Below, piece by piece: positions 1 through 8,961 of a stretch of DNA of 64,000 nt. Position 1 is the stretch's first letter. Every line of letters begins with the position of its first letter. Origin of the DNA: Spiribacter roseus (lineage in GTDB: Bacteria > Pseudomonadota > Gammaproteobacteria > Nitrococcales > Nitrococcaceae). The DNA is taken from assembly GCF_002813635.1 (NCBI RefSeq), contig NZ_CP016382.1, forward strand, positions 1,302,001 to 1,366,000, in the 5' to 3' direction. Under the pieces are notes generated by a model. That model ran no database searches, had not been told where the DNA came from, and worked only from the letters and a program-made list of their open reading frames with translations. A program made the position numbers and the translations under genes.

Positions 1-1689
1 CTGCGGCAGTTCGTGACCGGCCGCCTTGAGCATGCGCTGCATGTTCAGACCGAACTCGTCATCCCCGACCACGATGCAGGCCGGCGAATCCGTCAGCCGG
101 CTGCTGGCGCGCACCTCCGAGACCTGGTCGCCCAACGCCTCGCGGATCCGGCCGATCAGCGCATCGACGGGCTCGCTGGTCTCGGGCTGTTCGGGTTTTT
201 CCTCAGGGCTGTCACCCAGTCCGTCCAGATTGAGATCGCCCTTGGCGACGCTCTGCAGCGGCACGCCGTCGTATTCGCTCAGATGCGCGACCAGCCACTC
301 GTCGATGGGCTCGGCCAGCAGCAGCACTTCGATATCGCGCTGACGGAAGATCTCCAGATGGGGGCTGTTGCGCACCGCAGCCAGGCTTTCCCCGGTGAGA
401 TAATAGATCGCGGTCTGACCCTCGTGACGACGCGCAAGATAGTCCGCCAGCGAGACCGTCTGACCGCCGTCGCCGTGGGTCGAGTGAAAGCGCAGCAGCC
501 CCGCGACTTTCTCGGCGTTGCCGGGATCTTCCACCGGCCCTTCCTTGAGTACGGTGCCAAAGGACGACCAGAACCGCACGTAGCGTTCGGCATCATCCCG
601 GGCCATACGCTCAAGGCTGTCGAGCACGCGCTTGACCGAGGCGCTGCGGATGCGATCGATCAGCCGATTGTGCTGGAGCAGCTCACGGGAGACGTTGAGC
701 GGCAGGTCATCCGAATCCACCAGCCCGCGCACAAACCGCAGATAGCGCGGCAGCAGCCGGTTCTCGCGGTCCTCCATGATGAACACGCGCCGCACGTACA
801 GACGCAGCCCCTGCTGGGTGTCCGCCTCGAACAGATCGAACGGCCGCTGGGCAGGGATGTAGAGCAGCGATGTGTAGGACTGATTGCCCTCCACCTTGTT
901 GTGCAGCCACTCCAGCGGCGGCTCCGGATCGTAGGTCAGCTGCTGGTAGAACTGCTGATAGTCCTCGTCACTGATCTCCGACTTGGGCCGCATCCACAGT
1001 GCCGAGGCCTGGTTGACGGTCTCCATCTCACCCTGTTCGTCCTCGAGTTCGATGGGCAGAGCGATGTGATCGGAGTAGCGGCGCACGATCTGGCGCAGCC
1101 GCTGCCGCTCGAGGAATTCATCCTGGCCCTCGGCCAGATGCAGCGTCACTGCCGTGCCGCGCCGCTCCCGCGGTGCCGGTTCGAGGGTGAAGGCGCCCTT
1201 GCCGTCGGAGCGCCACAGCACGCCCTGATCGGCGGATTCGCCGGCGCGGCGGGTGTGCACGCTGACCGAGTCGGCCACGATGAACGCCGAGTAGAAGCCG
1301 ACCCCGAACTGGCCGATGAGCTGGGCGTCCTGCTTCTGGTCGCCGGTCATGGCATCAAGGAAGCGTCGCGTACCGGAGCGCGCGATGGTGCCGAGGTTGT
1401 CGATGACATCCTCTCGATTCATGCCCACGCCGTTGTCACTGATGGTCAGTGTCCGGGCATCGGCATCCACCTGAATGCTCACCCGTGGCTTCGGATCGTC
1501 CTCGAGCAGTGATTCATCCTGTATCGCCTCGAACCGCAGCCGGTCGGCCGCATCGGCGGCGTTGGAGACGAGCTCGCGCAGAAAGATCTCGCGATTGCTG
1601 TAGAGGGAGTGGATCATGAGGTCCAGCAGCTGCCGGACCTCGGCCTGGAATTCGTGGGTTTCCGCGGCTTGTGCGTCGTTGTTGCTCAT
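1..1689 (-). CDS. htpG: Molecular chaperone HtpG (Hsp90 family), 3' end cut by window edge
   Basis: ATP-dependent cytosolic Hsp90 chaperone. Reading leftwards from the ATG at 1689, the protein begins MSNNDAQAAETHEFQAEV. It then shows the GHKL ATPase signatures near the N-terminus: ELVSNAADAADRLR, SDNGVGM, LGTIARSGT and GQFGVGFYSAF. 563 codons are present and the frame is still open at base 1, where it reads DEFGLNMQRMLKAAGHELP, a typical near-C-terminal Hsp90 segment. I estimate that some 60-70 residues lie outside the window. A GGAAACAGGA stretch precedes the start. A sigma-32-like promoter sits about 35 bases upstream, which fits heat-shock control. The family identification is firm; only the missing end is unseen. 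Confidence 0.98.
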   Translation of the reverse strand, partial: MSNNDAQAAETHEFQAEVRQLLDLMIHSLYSNREIFLRELVSNAADAADRLRFEAIQDESLLEDDPKPRVSIQVDADARTLTISDNGVGMNREDVIDNLGTIARSGTRRFLDAMTGDQKQDAQLIGQFGVGFYSAFIVADSVSVHTRRAGESADQGVLWRSDGKGAFTLEPAPRERRGTAVTLHLAEGQDEFLERQRLRQIVRRYSDHIALPIELEDEQGEMETVNQASALWMRPKSEISDEDYQQFYQQLTYDPEPPLEWLHNKVEGNQSYTSLLYIPAQRPFDLFEADTQQGLRLYVRRVFIMEDRENRLLPRYLRFVRGLVDSDDLPLNVSRELLQHNRLIDRIRSASVKRVLDSLERMARDDAERYVRFWSSFGTVLKEGPVEDPGNAEKVAGLLRFHSTHGDGGQTVSLADYLARRHEGQTAIYYLTGESLAAVRNSPHLEIFRQRDIEVLLLAEPIDEWLVAHLSEYDGVPLQSVAKGDLNLDGLGDSPEEKPEQPETSEPVDALIGRIREALGDQVSEVRASSRLTDSPACIVVGDDEFGLNMQRMLKAAGHELPQ

Positions 1690-1722
1690 TCCTGTTTCCG
1701 TTTCGTCCCGAACCTTGCCGCG

Positions 1723-1751
1723 TAATGGGGTCGGGCGGTCATGTTTTCAAT
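1723..1751 (-). promoter_or_regulatory. Candidate sigma-32 (heat shock) promoter of htpG
   Basis: Read on the minus strand, ATTGAAA (1751-1745) is followed after 14 bases by CCCCATTA (1730-1723). The textbook RpoH consensus is CTTGAAA, 13-15 bases, CCCCATNT, so both elements and the spacing fit with one mismatch at each end. The site lies in the short gap between the stop of the acetolactate synthase gene and the htpG start, where a heat-shock promoter is expected. Confidence 0.75.
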
Positions 1752-1755
1752 GCGC

Positions 1756-3645
1756 TCAGAATGATTCGCTGGGACCAACCCGGCCGTGTCGGCCGATCTC
1801 GGGTATCTCGCGCGCCGGGATGTACTCACCGGTCACCATCTGCTTGTAGCCCATGCCGGGGCCGACCATCGGATACACCGAGGCGTCGGGATCGACGTTG
1901 ACCTCGAGAAAGGCCGGGCCGTCAAAGCCGATGAACGCCGCCAGCGTGTCTTCCATTTCGGCCGGATCCGACACATTGCGGGCGAACTCGAAGCCGTCGG
2001 CCTCGGCGGCCTTGATGAAGTTCTTGCGGTGCAGGGACTTGTCGCTGCCCGAGAAGCGATCACCGAAGTAGAGCTTCTGCCACTGCCGCACCATGCCGTC
2101 GCCGGCGTTATTGAGCAGCAGGATCTTTACCGGCAGGCCGTAAGTGGTCACCGTTTCCATCTCGCCCAGGTTCATTCGCAGGCTGCCATCGCCGTCAATG
2201 TCGATGACCAGCTCGTCAGGGTTGGCGAACTGGGCCCCAATGGCGGCGGGCAGGCCGAAACCCATGGTGCCCATGGAGCCCGAGGTCATCCACAGACGCG
2301 GCCGACGGAAGTCCAGATACTGGGCGGCCCACATCTGATGCTGACCCACTCCGGTGCTGACGATGGCATTGCCACCGGTCAGGCGATTGAGCGAGCGCAT
2401 CACCGCCTGGGGCTGGATGAATTCGCCGTCCGGCTTGAAATTCATCGGGTGACGCTCACGCAGCTCCTGGCAGTGCTGGCCCCAGCTGGTGTAGTCCGCG
2501 CCAAAGCCGCTGTCGCGCCCATAGTCGAGGAGCTGTCGAAGGGTGCTGCCGGCCTCACCGATGTGCGACCAGGTCACCTGCTTGACCTTGCCGATCTCGG
2601 CGGCGTCGATGTCGATGTGAGCGATGTTCTCGGCGTTGGGCGCAAACAGCTCCGCCTTGGCGGCCACCCGGTCGTCAAACCGCGAGCCGACGGCGATGAT
2701 GAAATCGCAGTCCTCGACGGCGTAGTTGGCGTAGGCTGTCCCGTGCATACCCAGCATGTGCAGGTGCAGGTCCTCGGTGGAATCGATGGCACCCAGACCC
2801 ATGACGGTACTGACGCTGGGGATCCCGTACTCGTGGGCAAAGGCGGTCAGGGCCTCACTGCCTTCACCATGGATGGCGCCCCCGCCAACGTACAACAGGG
2901 GCCGGCGGGACTGCTCGAGCATGTCGAAGAACTGCCGGGCCTTGCTCTCGGCGAGCGGCGTCTGGCGCAGTGATTCCATGCGCTGGCGATAGCCGCGGAT
3001 ACCCAGCAGACCACTGCCCTTGTACTCGCCCACCCAGTTCTGGACGTCCTTGGGCAGATCCACCACCACGGGACCCGGGCGGCCTGAGCGCGCCACTTCA
3101 AACGCCGTGCGGATGGTTTCCTCGAGGCGCTCGGGGCGCGTGACCAGAAACACGTGCTTGGCGCAGTTGCCCATGATGTTGACGATGGGCGCCTCCTGGA
3201 AGGCGTCAGTCCCCATGGCGGCGCGCGCCACCTGGCCGGTGATGAGCACCACCGGCACGGAATCGGCCATGCAGTCACGGATCGGCGTCACGGTGTTGGT
3301 GGCCCCGGGCCCCGAGGTCACCAGAAAGACGCCGACATCACCGGTGCTGCGCGCATAACCGGCGGCCATGAAGCCCGCGCCCTGCTCGTTGGCGGGCACC
3401 ACGAGCTGCATGGGGTCGTGACTGGCGTCGGTCCGTTCCCGCTCGTTGTAGCGAAAGATCGCATCGTAGGTGGGCAGGATGGCGCCACCGCTATACCCGA
3501 AGATGGTGTCGACCCCCTCCTGTGCCATGACCTCGACGACCATCTCCGCCCCGCTCATGACCTCGCCGGCACGCGGATGGCCGGACTGCTCGCGGGGGGA
3601 ATGGCCGTTGGGATCGGCGTCGATGGAGGGAGCGGGTTCATTCAT
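1756..3645 (-). CDS. ilvB: Acetolactate synthase large (catalytic) subunit
   Basis: Thiamine-diphosphate enzyme that condenses two pyruvates to acetolactate, or pyruvate with 2-oxobutyrate, in branched-chain amino acid synthesis. The 629-residue protein has the three TPP-enzyme domains. The N-terminal PYR domain carries the catalytic glutamate in PANEQGAGFMAAGYA (about E87). A central FAD-type domain follows. The C-terminal domain has the TPP/Mg motif IDGDGSLRMN near residue 485. It is about 50 residues longer than the usual E. coli isozymes, with roughly 30 extra at the front. The start at 3645 is supported by CAGGATG eight bases upstream; M30 is an alternative. No regulatory subunit (ilvH/ilvN) is adjacent, unlike most ilvBN/ilvIH operons. 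The exact isozyme name is uncertain. Confidence 0.93.
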   Translation of the reverse strand: MNEPAPSIDADPNGHSPREQSGHPRAGEVMSGAEMVVEVMAQEGVDTIFGYSGGAILPTYDAIFRYNERERTDASHDPMQLVVPANEQGAGFMAAGYARSTGDVGVFLVTSGPGATNTVTPIRDCMADSVPVVLITGQVARAAMGTDAFQEAPIVNIMGNCAKHVFLVTRPERLEETIRTAFEVARSGRPGPVVVDLPKDVQNWVGEYKGSGLLGIRGYRQRMESLRQTPLAESKARQFFDMLEQSRRPLLYVGGGAIHGEGSEALTAFAHEYGIPSVSTVMGLGAIDSTEDLHLHMLGMHGTAYANYAVEDCDFIIAVGSRFDDRVAAKAELFAPNAENIAHIDIDAAEIGKVKQVTWSHIGEAGSTLRQLLDYGRDSGFGADYTSWGQHCQELRERHPMNFKPDGEFIQPQAVMRSLNRLTGGNAIVSTGVGQHQMWAAQYLDFRRPRLWMTSGSMGTMGFGLPAAIGAQFANPDELVIDIDGDGSLRMNLGEMETVTTYGLPVKILLLNNAGDGMVRQWQKLYFGDRFSGSDKSLHRKNFIKAAEADGFEFARNVSDPAEMEDTLAAFIGFDGPAFLEVNVDPDASVYPMVGPGMGYKQMVTGEYIPAREIPEIGRHGRVGPSESF

Positions 3646-3678
3646 GGTGACATCCTGAAATCAGTGACTTATCTCACG

Positions 3679-3708
3679 ACTATACCGAGGCGTCAGGCCG
3701 GGCGGCAA
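3679..3708 (-). promoter_or_regulatory. Candidate sigma-70 promoter for the acetolactate synthase gene
   Basis: On the minus strand, TTGCCG (3708-3703) and TATAGT (3684-3679) are separated by 18 bases. They match the -35 in four of six positions and the -10 in five of six. They stand 33 bases upstream of the start codon at 3645, within the 66-base gap after msrB. No leader peptide or attenuator is visible in so short a leader. Confidence 0.45.
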
Positions 3709-3711
3709 GCC

Positions 3712-4119
3712 TCAGCCGCTGTCCCCGCGGGGCTCGAACTGAAGTGACAGAGAATTGATGCAGTAGCGCAATCCGGTGGGCTTCGGCCCGTCCGGAAATA
3801 CATGACCGAGATGGCCCTGGCAGTCCGGGCAATGGACCTCGGTCCGCCGCATGCCAAGGCTGCTGTCCGCCTCGGTGGCAACGGCGTCGTCCCGTGTCGG
3901 TGCCCAGAAACTCGGCCAACCGGTACCGGAGTCGAACTTCTGCTCGCTGTCGAACAGCGGCCGTCCGCAGCAGACACAGCGAAAGACGCCGTCGGCCTTG
4001 AGGTTATTGTATTCGCCGCTGAACGGCGGTTCGGTGCCACCCTCGCGGGCGACCCGATACTGCGCCGGCGTCAGCTGCTGCCGCCAGTCGGTGTTGCGGG
4101 GATCGCGCGAATCGGTCAT
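3712..4119 (-). CDS. msrB: Peptide-methionine (R)-S-oxide reductase MsrB
   Basis: Thioredoxin-dependent repair enzyme that reduces methionine-R-sulfoxide in oxidised proteins. The 135-residue product is of normal family length. It has the structural zinc cysteines C48/C51 and C97/C100 (CVCC and CPDC), the GTGWPSF core, and the catalytic cysteine C120 in RYCINS. I place the start at 4119, where AAGGAG lies ten bases upstream. An in-frame start 51 bases further out would add an unconserved tail. It is divergent from serB. The downstream gap to the acetolactate synthase gene is 66 bases and holds that gene's promoter. Confidence 0.96.
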   Translation of the reverse strand: MTDSRDPRNTDWRQQLTPAQYRVAREGGTEPPFSGEYNNLKADGVFRCVCCGRPLFDSEQKFDSGTGWPSFWAPTRDDAVATEADSSLGMRRTEVHCPDCQGHLGHVFPDGPKPTGLRYCINSLSLQFEPRGDSG

Positions 4120-4181
4120 GGACGTGGGCTCCTTGGCAATTTCCCCTACAATATCGCGCCGGGCCGTCACTGAGCGAATCC

Positions 4182-5414
4182 ATGAACGACATCGAATCCG
4201 ACAGCGAAATCATCCTGATCAACATCTCAGGCAGTGACCGCCCCGGCGTCACCGCGGCACTGATGGGGATACTCGCCGACTATCCGGTCCGCGTCCTGGA
4301 CATCAGCCAGGCGATGGTCCACGAAAACCTCGCCCTGGCGATCCTGATCAAGCTCTCGGGGGCGGCGGACTCGGCCGCCGTACTCAAGGATCTGCTCTAC
4401 GAAGCTCATCAGCTCGAGCTCCGCGTGCGCTTTCAGCCAGTGCCAGCGAACGAGTACCAGCAATGGGTGCGCGGCGAGCGCCAGTCGGCCTATGTCCTGA
4501 CACTGCTGGGCCGGCGGGTGACCGCCGCGCAGATCGCCCGGATTGCGCGCGTCACCACGCAGCATGCCCTCAATATCGAGGACATCGTCCGCCTGTCGGC
4601 CCGCAGCCCCCTGCATGACGAGCGCGAGGAAAGCCGGGCCTGCCTGGAACTGAGCCTGCGCGGCGAGCCCAGTGATGCCGATGCGATGAAAGCGGCGTTC
4701 CTGTCCATCTCCCGGGAAATGGATATCGACATCTCATTCCAGGAGGACAACTTCTACCGGCGCAATCGGCGCCTGGTGGTGTTCGACATGGACTCGACGC
4801 TGATCCACGAGGAGGTCATCGATGAACTGGCCCACGAGGCCGGCGTAGGCGATCAGGTGGCCGCGGTCACCGAGGCGGCCATGCGCGGTGACATCGACTT
4901 TCGCGACAGCCTTGCCCAGCGTGTTGCCTGCCTTGAAGGCCTGGATGAAGCGGTGCTCGCCAGGGTGGCCGAGCGGCTGACCCTGACCGAGGGAGCGGAG
5001 CGGCTGATGAAGACCCTGCAGACGCTCGGTTACCGCACGGCCGTCATTTCCGGCGGGTTCGATTTTTTCGGCCACCACCTGCAGCGGCGTCTGGATCTGG
5101 ACACGGTGTACGCCAACCGGCTCGAAATCGTCGACGGCCGTCTTACCGGTCAGGTGGCGGGGCCGATTGTCGACGGCGAGCGCAAGGCGCAACTGCTCGA
5201 GCGCCTGGCAGGCGAGATGGGCATCGACTTGGCACAGGTGATCGCCGTCGGTGACGGCGCCAACGATCTGCCCATGCTGCGGTCAGCCGGACTGGGGATC
5301 GCGTTTCACGCCAAGCCGCTAGTGCAGAAAAGCGCCCGTCAGGCGATTTCGACCATCGGCCTGGACGGGGTGCTTTACCTGATGGGTATGAACGACGCCG
5401 AAAACCCGCACTGA
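4182..5414 (+). CDS. serB: Phosphoserine phosphatase SerB
   Basis: Last step of serine synthesis: hydrolysis of L-phosphoserine. The 410-residue protein begins with ACT-like regulatory sequence ([17 protein letters not shown]; about residues 8-180, probably two ACT modules). The HAD phosphatase domain follows, with the nucleophile motif D202-M-D204-S-T. Further HAD motifs are SGGFDFF and [10 protein letters not shown] near residues 290 and 355. It is longer than E. coli SerB (322 residues), as in other gammaproteobacteria with the extended regulatory N-terminus. It diverges from msrB across 62 bases and converges on rplS with a 22-base gap. The Shine-Dalgarno sequence ahead of the ATG is weak. 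Confidence 0.97.
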   Translation: MNDIESDSEIILINISGSDRPGVTAALMGILADYPVRVLDISQAMVHENLALAILIKLSGAADSAAVLKDLLYEAHQLELRVRFQPVPANEYQQWVRGERQSAYVLTLLGRRVTAAQIARIARVTTQHALNIEDIVRLSARSPLHDEREESRACLELSLRGEPSDADAMKAAFLSISREMDIDISFQEDNFYRRNRRLVVFDMDSTLIHEEVIDELAHEAGVGDQVAAVTEAAMRGDIDFRDSLAQRVACLEGLDEAVLARVAERLTLTEGAERLMKTLQTLGYRTAVISGGFDFFGHHLQRRLDLDTVYANRLEIVDGRLTGQVAGPIVDGERKAQLLERLAGEMGIDLAQVIAVGDGANDLPMLRSAGLGIAFHAKPLVQKSARQAISTIGLDGVLYLMGMNDAENPH

Positions 5415-5436
5415 GCGCGTACGGGCGGTCGGGTGA

Positions 5437-5814
5437 TCAGGAGGCCTTGCGGCTCTTCGCCCGCACCTTCTCCTTGATGCGTGCCGCCTTGCCGCGCCGC
5501 TCACGGAGGAAGTAGAGCTTGGCCCGGCGGACATCGCCACGCCGCTTGACCTGCAGGCTCTCGATCAATGGGCTGTGGAGCTGGAAGACCCGCTCAACGC
5601 CCTCGCCGTGGGAGACCTTGCGCAGCGTGAACGACGAATTGACGCCGCGGTTGCGCTTGGCGATCACCACACCCTCGAAGGGCTGGGTGCGCTCACGGTT
5701 GCCCTCGCGGACCCAGACGTTGACGAGCACCGTATCGCCGGAGTTGATGTCTTCGAGCGAGCGGCCGGTTTTCTCGACCTGTTCACGCTCCAGTTCTTCG
5801 ATGATGTTGGTCAT
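5437..5814 (-). CDS. rplS: 50S ribosomal protein L19
   Basis: Large-subunit protein located at the 30S-50S interface. The product is 125 residues, beginning MTNIIEELE, with the conserved [12 protein letters not shown] and [16 protein letters not shown] segments and a basic C-terminus. It is the last gene of the rpsP-rimM-trmD-rplS order shared by most gammaproteobacteria. It lies 18 bases behind trmD and is presumably co-transcribed from upstream of rpsP. No intrinsic terminator is obvious in the 22-base gap to the convergent serB. Confidence 0.99.
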   Translation of the reverse strand: MTNIIEELEREQVEKTGRSLEDINSGDTVLVNVWVREGNRERTQPFEGVVIAKRNRGVNSSFTLRKVSHGEGVERVFQLHSPLIESLQVKRRGDVRRAKLYFLRERRGKAARIKEKVRAKSRKAS

Positions 5815-5832
5815 GCCTGCATCCCCTTGTAA

Positions 5833-6570
5833 TTAGCCTTGATGCCCCGCCCGATATTCATCGAGCAGTGCCTGTTCGTCGTCACTGACCCCCCGCTGAT
5901 CGAGCAGGTCCGGGCGTTTTTCCAGCGTTCGCCCCAACGCCTGTTTGAGCCGCCAGCGCGCCACCGCCTGGTGGTCGCCGCTGAGCAGTACCGCCGGCAC
6001 GCGCCGGTCATCGATCTGCTCCGGGCGCGTGTAGTGCGGACAATCTAGCAGTCCGTCCGCGAAGGCGTCCTGGGATGCCGACTCGGCATGCCCGAGCACC
6101 CCCGGGATCAGCCGGGCGACGGCGTCCATCATCACCATGGCCGGCAGCTCGCCACCGCTCAGCACATAATCGCCAATCGACAGTGACTGATCGACCTCCT
6201 CGTCGATGAGCCGCTCGTCGATGCCCTCGTAGCGCCCGCACAGCAGGATCACCCGCTGGTCCTGCGCCAGTCGCCGCACCCGGGGCCCATCAAGCCGTTC
6301 CCCGTCCGGCGACAGATAGATCACCGGCGCCGCCGCAGCGGCCACCCTCGCCGCGCGGATCGTGGTCCGCAGCGGCTCGACTTTCATGACCATGCCCGGG
6401 CCACCCCCATAGGGGCGATCATCCACCGTGGCATGGCGGTCCTCGCTGTAATCGCGGGGGTTCCAGGTGACCAGCTCGATCAACCCGCGGTCGACCGCCC
6501 GTCCCATGACCCCGTGGCCCAGCAGGCCGTGCACCATTTCCGGAAACAGCGTAATGACGTCGAAGCGCAT
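5833..6570 (-). CDS. trmD: tRNA (guanine-37-N1)-methyltransferase TrmD
   Basis: SPOUT-class methyltransferase that uses S-adenosylmethionine to make m1G37 next to the anticodon, preventing +1 frameshifting. The 245-residue product starts [12 protein letters not shown]. It carries the trefoil-knot motifs [11 protein letters not shown] and [15 protein letters not shown], which form the cofactor site, followed by the PGVLG region. The C-terminal tRNA-binding domain contains [11 protein letters not shown]. It is six bases downstream of rimM and 18 upstream of rplS, a tight translation-apparatus operon. Confidence 0.99.
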   Translation of the reverse strand: MRFDVITLFPEMVHGLLGHGVMGRAVDRGLIELVTWNPRDYSEDRHATVDDRPYGGGPGMVMKVEPLRTTIRAARVAAAAAPVIYLSPDGERLDGPRVRRLAQDQRVILLCGRYEGIDERLIDEEVDQSLSIGDYVLSGGELPAMVMMDAVARLIPGVLGHAESASQDAFADGLLDCPHYTRPEQIDDRRVPAVLLSGDHQAVARWRLKQALGRTLEKRPDLLDQRGVSDDEQALLDEYRAGHQG

Positions 6571-6576
6571 GTCCGC

Positions 6577-7122
6577 TCAGAACTCCGGATCCCAGTCGAC
6601 GACCATCCGGCCATCGTCCAGGTCAATGCGATCAATATGCACCCCCGGCGTATAGGGGATCAGCCGCTCGCGGTCGCCAACCACCCGCATCACATCGTTG
6701 GCGCCGGTTTCGATCAGGCCCGCGACCCGACCGAGGCTTGTTCCATCGCGGTTTTCCACTGCCAGCCCCTCGAGCTCATACCAGTAGAACTCGTCAGGGC
6801 CCGCTGGCGGCATCTGCGACCGGGCCACCCTGATCGGGCAGCCGACCAGCGCTTCGGCGGCGTCGCGATCGTCGATGCCCTTGAGCCGCACCACCAGGTG
6901 CCGGCCCTGCCAGCCGCCACCCGTGACCCGCCAGTCGCGGGCATCGTCGCCGTGCTGCAGCGTCCAGACTGAATAGTCCAGCAGGTTCTCCCGCGGCCGT
7001 GTCCAGGAATGGACCTTCAGCTCGCCGCGGACCCCCCGGACTCCCGCAATTTCGCCCATGACTACATGGACATCCGCGGGCGTCGCTGGATCAGGCGCTT
7101 TCGGCACCCTCGGCCGCTCCAC
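6577..7122 (-). CDS. rimM: 16S rRNA processing / 30S maturation factor RimM
   Basis: Assists assembly of the 30S head by binding S19. The 181-residue frame has an N-terminal RimM domain ([22 protein letters not shown]) and a C-terminal PRC-barrel ([15 protein letters not shown] onward). The 5' end is uncertain. The GTG at 7122 gives a 32-base overlap with the end of rpsP. The ATG at 7059 would remove 21 residues and leave almost nothing ahead of the first conserved strand, so I favour the GTG. The gene lies between rpsP and trmD, as in E. coli. Confidence 0.96.
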   Translation of the reverse strand: MERPRVPKAPDPATPADVHVVMGEIAGVRGVRGELKVHSWTRPRENLLDYSVWTLQHGDDARDWRVTGGGWQGRHLVVRLKGIDDRDAAEALVGCPIRVARSQMPPAGPDEFYWYELEGLAVENRDGTSLGRVAGLIETGANDVMRVVGDRERLIPYTPGVHIDRIDLDDGRMVVDWDPEF

Positions 7123-7360
7123 GGCGCGACTGACGGATCAGCTGCCGCGCCCGCTCACTCGGCTGGGCGCCCTGCGACAGCCAGTGCTCGGCGCGCTCGA
7201 GATCGAGCCGGAACGGCACTTCCTGCCCCCGGGCGACCGGGTTGAGAAAACCGAGGCGCTCGATGAACTTGCCGTCACGGCCATTCCGGCTGTCGGTGAC
7301 GACGATGTGGTAGAAGGGACGCTTCTTGGCGCCCGCACGCGCTAGACGGATCGTGACCAT
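7091..7360 (-). CDS. rpsP: 30S ribosomal protein S16
   Basis: Small-subunit assembly protein of 89 residues, beginning [20 protein letters not shown] and containing the conserved [17 protein letters not shown] segment. It is the first gene of rpsP-rimM-trmD-rplS and overlaps the rimM frame by 32 bases if rimM begins at its GTG. It follows ffh with a 54-base gap, which may hold a separate promoter. I found no convincing -10/-35 pair there. Confidence 0.99.
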   Translation of the reverse strand: MVTIRLARAGAKKRPFYHIVVTDSRNGRDGKFIERLGFLNPVARGQEVPFRLDLERAEHWLSQGAQPSERARQLIRQSRRGAAEGAESA

Positions 7361-7414
7361 ATCGTTATCCAGTCAACTCTGGTGACTACTAAACCGCGCA
7401 GTTTACCTGCGTGT

Positions 7415-8818
7415 TCAGCGCCCGCCAAGTCCCGGCGGCAGACCACCGCCCGGTGGCATGCCGCCCCCCGGCGGCATGCCGTTGCCGCCGCCCATCTGGC
7501 GCATCATTTTCTTCATCCCGCCGTTCTTGAACTGCTTCATCATCTTCTGCATCTGCTTGTGTTGCTTGAGCAGGCGATTGATGTCCTGCACCTGCATGCC
7601 ACAGCCGCGGGCGATCCGCCGTTTGCGCGATCCGTTGATGACATCCGGACGCTGGCGTTCGCCCGGCGTCATCGAGTTGATGATGGCGATCTGCCGCCGG
7701 ACCTGGCCGTCATTCATCTGCTGGCTGGCCTGCTCGGTAAGCTGACCCATGCCCGGGAGCTTTTCCATCAGCCCACCCATGCCACCCATCTGGGTGACCT
7801 GGGTGAGCTGCTCGCGCATGTCCTCAAGGTCGAAACCCTTGCCCTTCTTGAGCTTGCCGGCCATTCGCTCGGCTTTCTGATGGTCGACCTTGCGCTCGAC
7901 CTCTTCGACCAGAGAGAGCACATCCCCCATCCCCAGGATCCGCGAGGCCATACGATCGGGATGAAAGGGCTCGAGGGCATCGGTCTTCTCGCCGATGCCC
8001 AGAAACTTGATGGGTTTGCCGGTGATCTGGCGGATTGACAGTGCCGCGCCACCGCGGGCATCACCGTCGGCCTTGGTCAGGATCACCCCGGTCAGCGGCA
8101 GGGCCTCGTCGAACGCCCGGGCGGTGTTCGCGGCATCCTGACCGGTCATGCTGTCGACCACGAACAGGGTTTCGATCGGCGCCACCGCCTCATGCACCCG
8201 CCGCGCCTCGTCCATCATCTCGCCGTCGACATGCAGACGACCCGCCGTATCCACCAGCAGCACATCGTAGTACCCGGTACGGGCCTGCTCGCGCGCCGCC
8301 TCGACCGTTGCCACCGGGTCGGCCGATGCATCAGTGGGGTGGAAATCAATGCCCACCTCGTCACTCAGACGCTGCAGCTGATCGATGGCGGCCGGCCGAT
8401 AGACGTCGACCGAGACAGCCAGCACCTTTTTCTTTTCGCGCTCGCGCAGCAACCGCCCGAGCTTGGCGATGCTGGTGGTCTTGCCCGAGCCCTGAAGGCC
8501 CGCCAGCATCACCACTGCCGGCGGGCGCGTGGTCAGATCGAGGCCGTCGTTGCGGGCGCCCATCACCTCGACGAGCTGGTCGTGGACGATCTTCACGAAG
8601 GCCTGTCCGGGCGACAGGCTCTTGGTCACCTCGGTGCCCAGGGCCCGCTCGCGGACGCTGGCCACGAAGTCCTTGACCACCGGCAGGGCGACATCCGCCT
8701 CAAGCAGCGCCATGCGCACTTCGCGCAGTGTTTCCTGGATGTTGTCCTCGGTCAGCCGCCCCTTGCCTTTCAGGCGCTTTCCGATCGCCTCGAGGCGATC
8801 ACTCAGATTATCGAACAT
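7415..8818 (-). CDS. ffh: Signal recognition particle protein Ffh
   Basis: GTPase of the signal recognition particle. It binds 4.5S RNA and hydrophobic signal sequences and delivers ribosomes to FtsY. The 467-residue protein has an N-domain helix bundle (1-85), a G-domain with the P-loop GLQGSGKTTS and DTAGRLHVD, and a methionine-rich M-domain from about 300. The M-domain contains the RNA-binding SRKRRIARGCG motif. The C-terminus is a low-complexity Gly/Pro/Met tail with three GMPPGG-like repeats. It is divergent from the ypjD-like gene across 143 bases. That gap contains a TACAAT at 8865-8860 (minus strand) that could be its -10, but I see no good -35. Confidence 0.98.
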   Translation of the reverse strand: MFDNLSDRLEAIGKRLKGKGRLTEDNIQETLREVRMALLEADVALPVVKDFVASVRERALGTEVTKSLSPGQAFVKIVHDQLVEVMGARNDGLDLTTRPPAVVMLAGLQGSGKTTSIAKLGRLLREREKKKVLAVSVDVYRPAAIDQLQRLSDEVGIDFHPTDASADPVATVEAAREQARTGYYDVLLVDTAGRLHVDGEMMDEARRVHEAVAPIETLFVVDSMTGQDAANTARAFDEALPLTGVILTKADGDARGGAALSIRQITGKPIKFLGIGEKTDALEPFHPDRMASRILGMGDVLSLVEEVERKVDHQKAERMAGKLKKGKGFDLEDMREQLTQVTQMGGMGGLMEKLPGMGQLTEQASQQMNDGQVRRQIAIINSMTPGERQRPDVINGSRKRRIARGCGMQVQDINRLLKQHKQMQKMMKQFKNGGMKKMMRQMGGGNGMPPGGGMPPGGGLPPGLGGR

Positions 8819-8961
8819 GTCTGTCAGGCACCCCGCAGTCGCCGGTCGTCATGGTGATGATTGTATCAGCGCATGCCGGTTCCTCGAGCACTGATGGTCG
8901 AAGAAGCAAATTTTGTGTGCGATGATCCAGTCAAGTCGCAACGGCAGTAAACAACCCGCAG

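Noticed and set aside
13-1512. Long plus-strand open frame (499 codons) opposite htpG
   Set aside because: The minus strand carries unmistakable HtpG motifs. The plus-strand product is Arg/His-rich with no family resemblance, a usual antisense shadow in GC-rich DNA.
4133-4152. TTGGCA and TACAAT ahead of serB as a promoter
   Set aside because: The spacer is only eight bases, far too short for a sigma-70 promoter.
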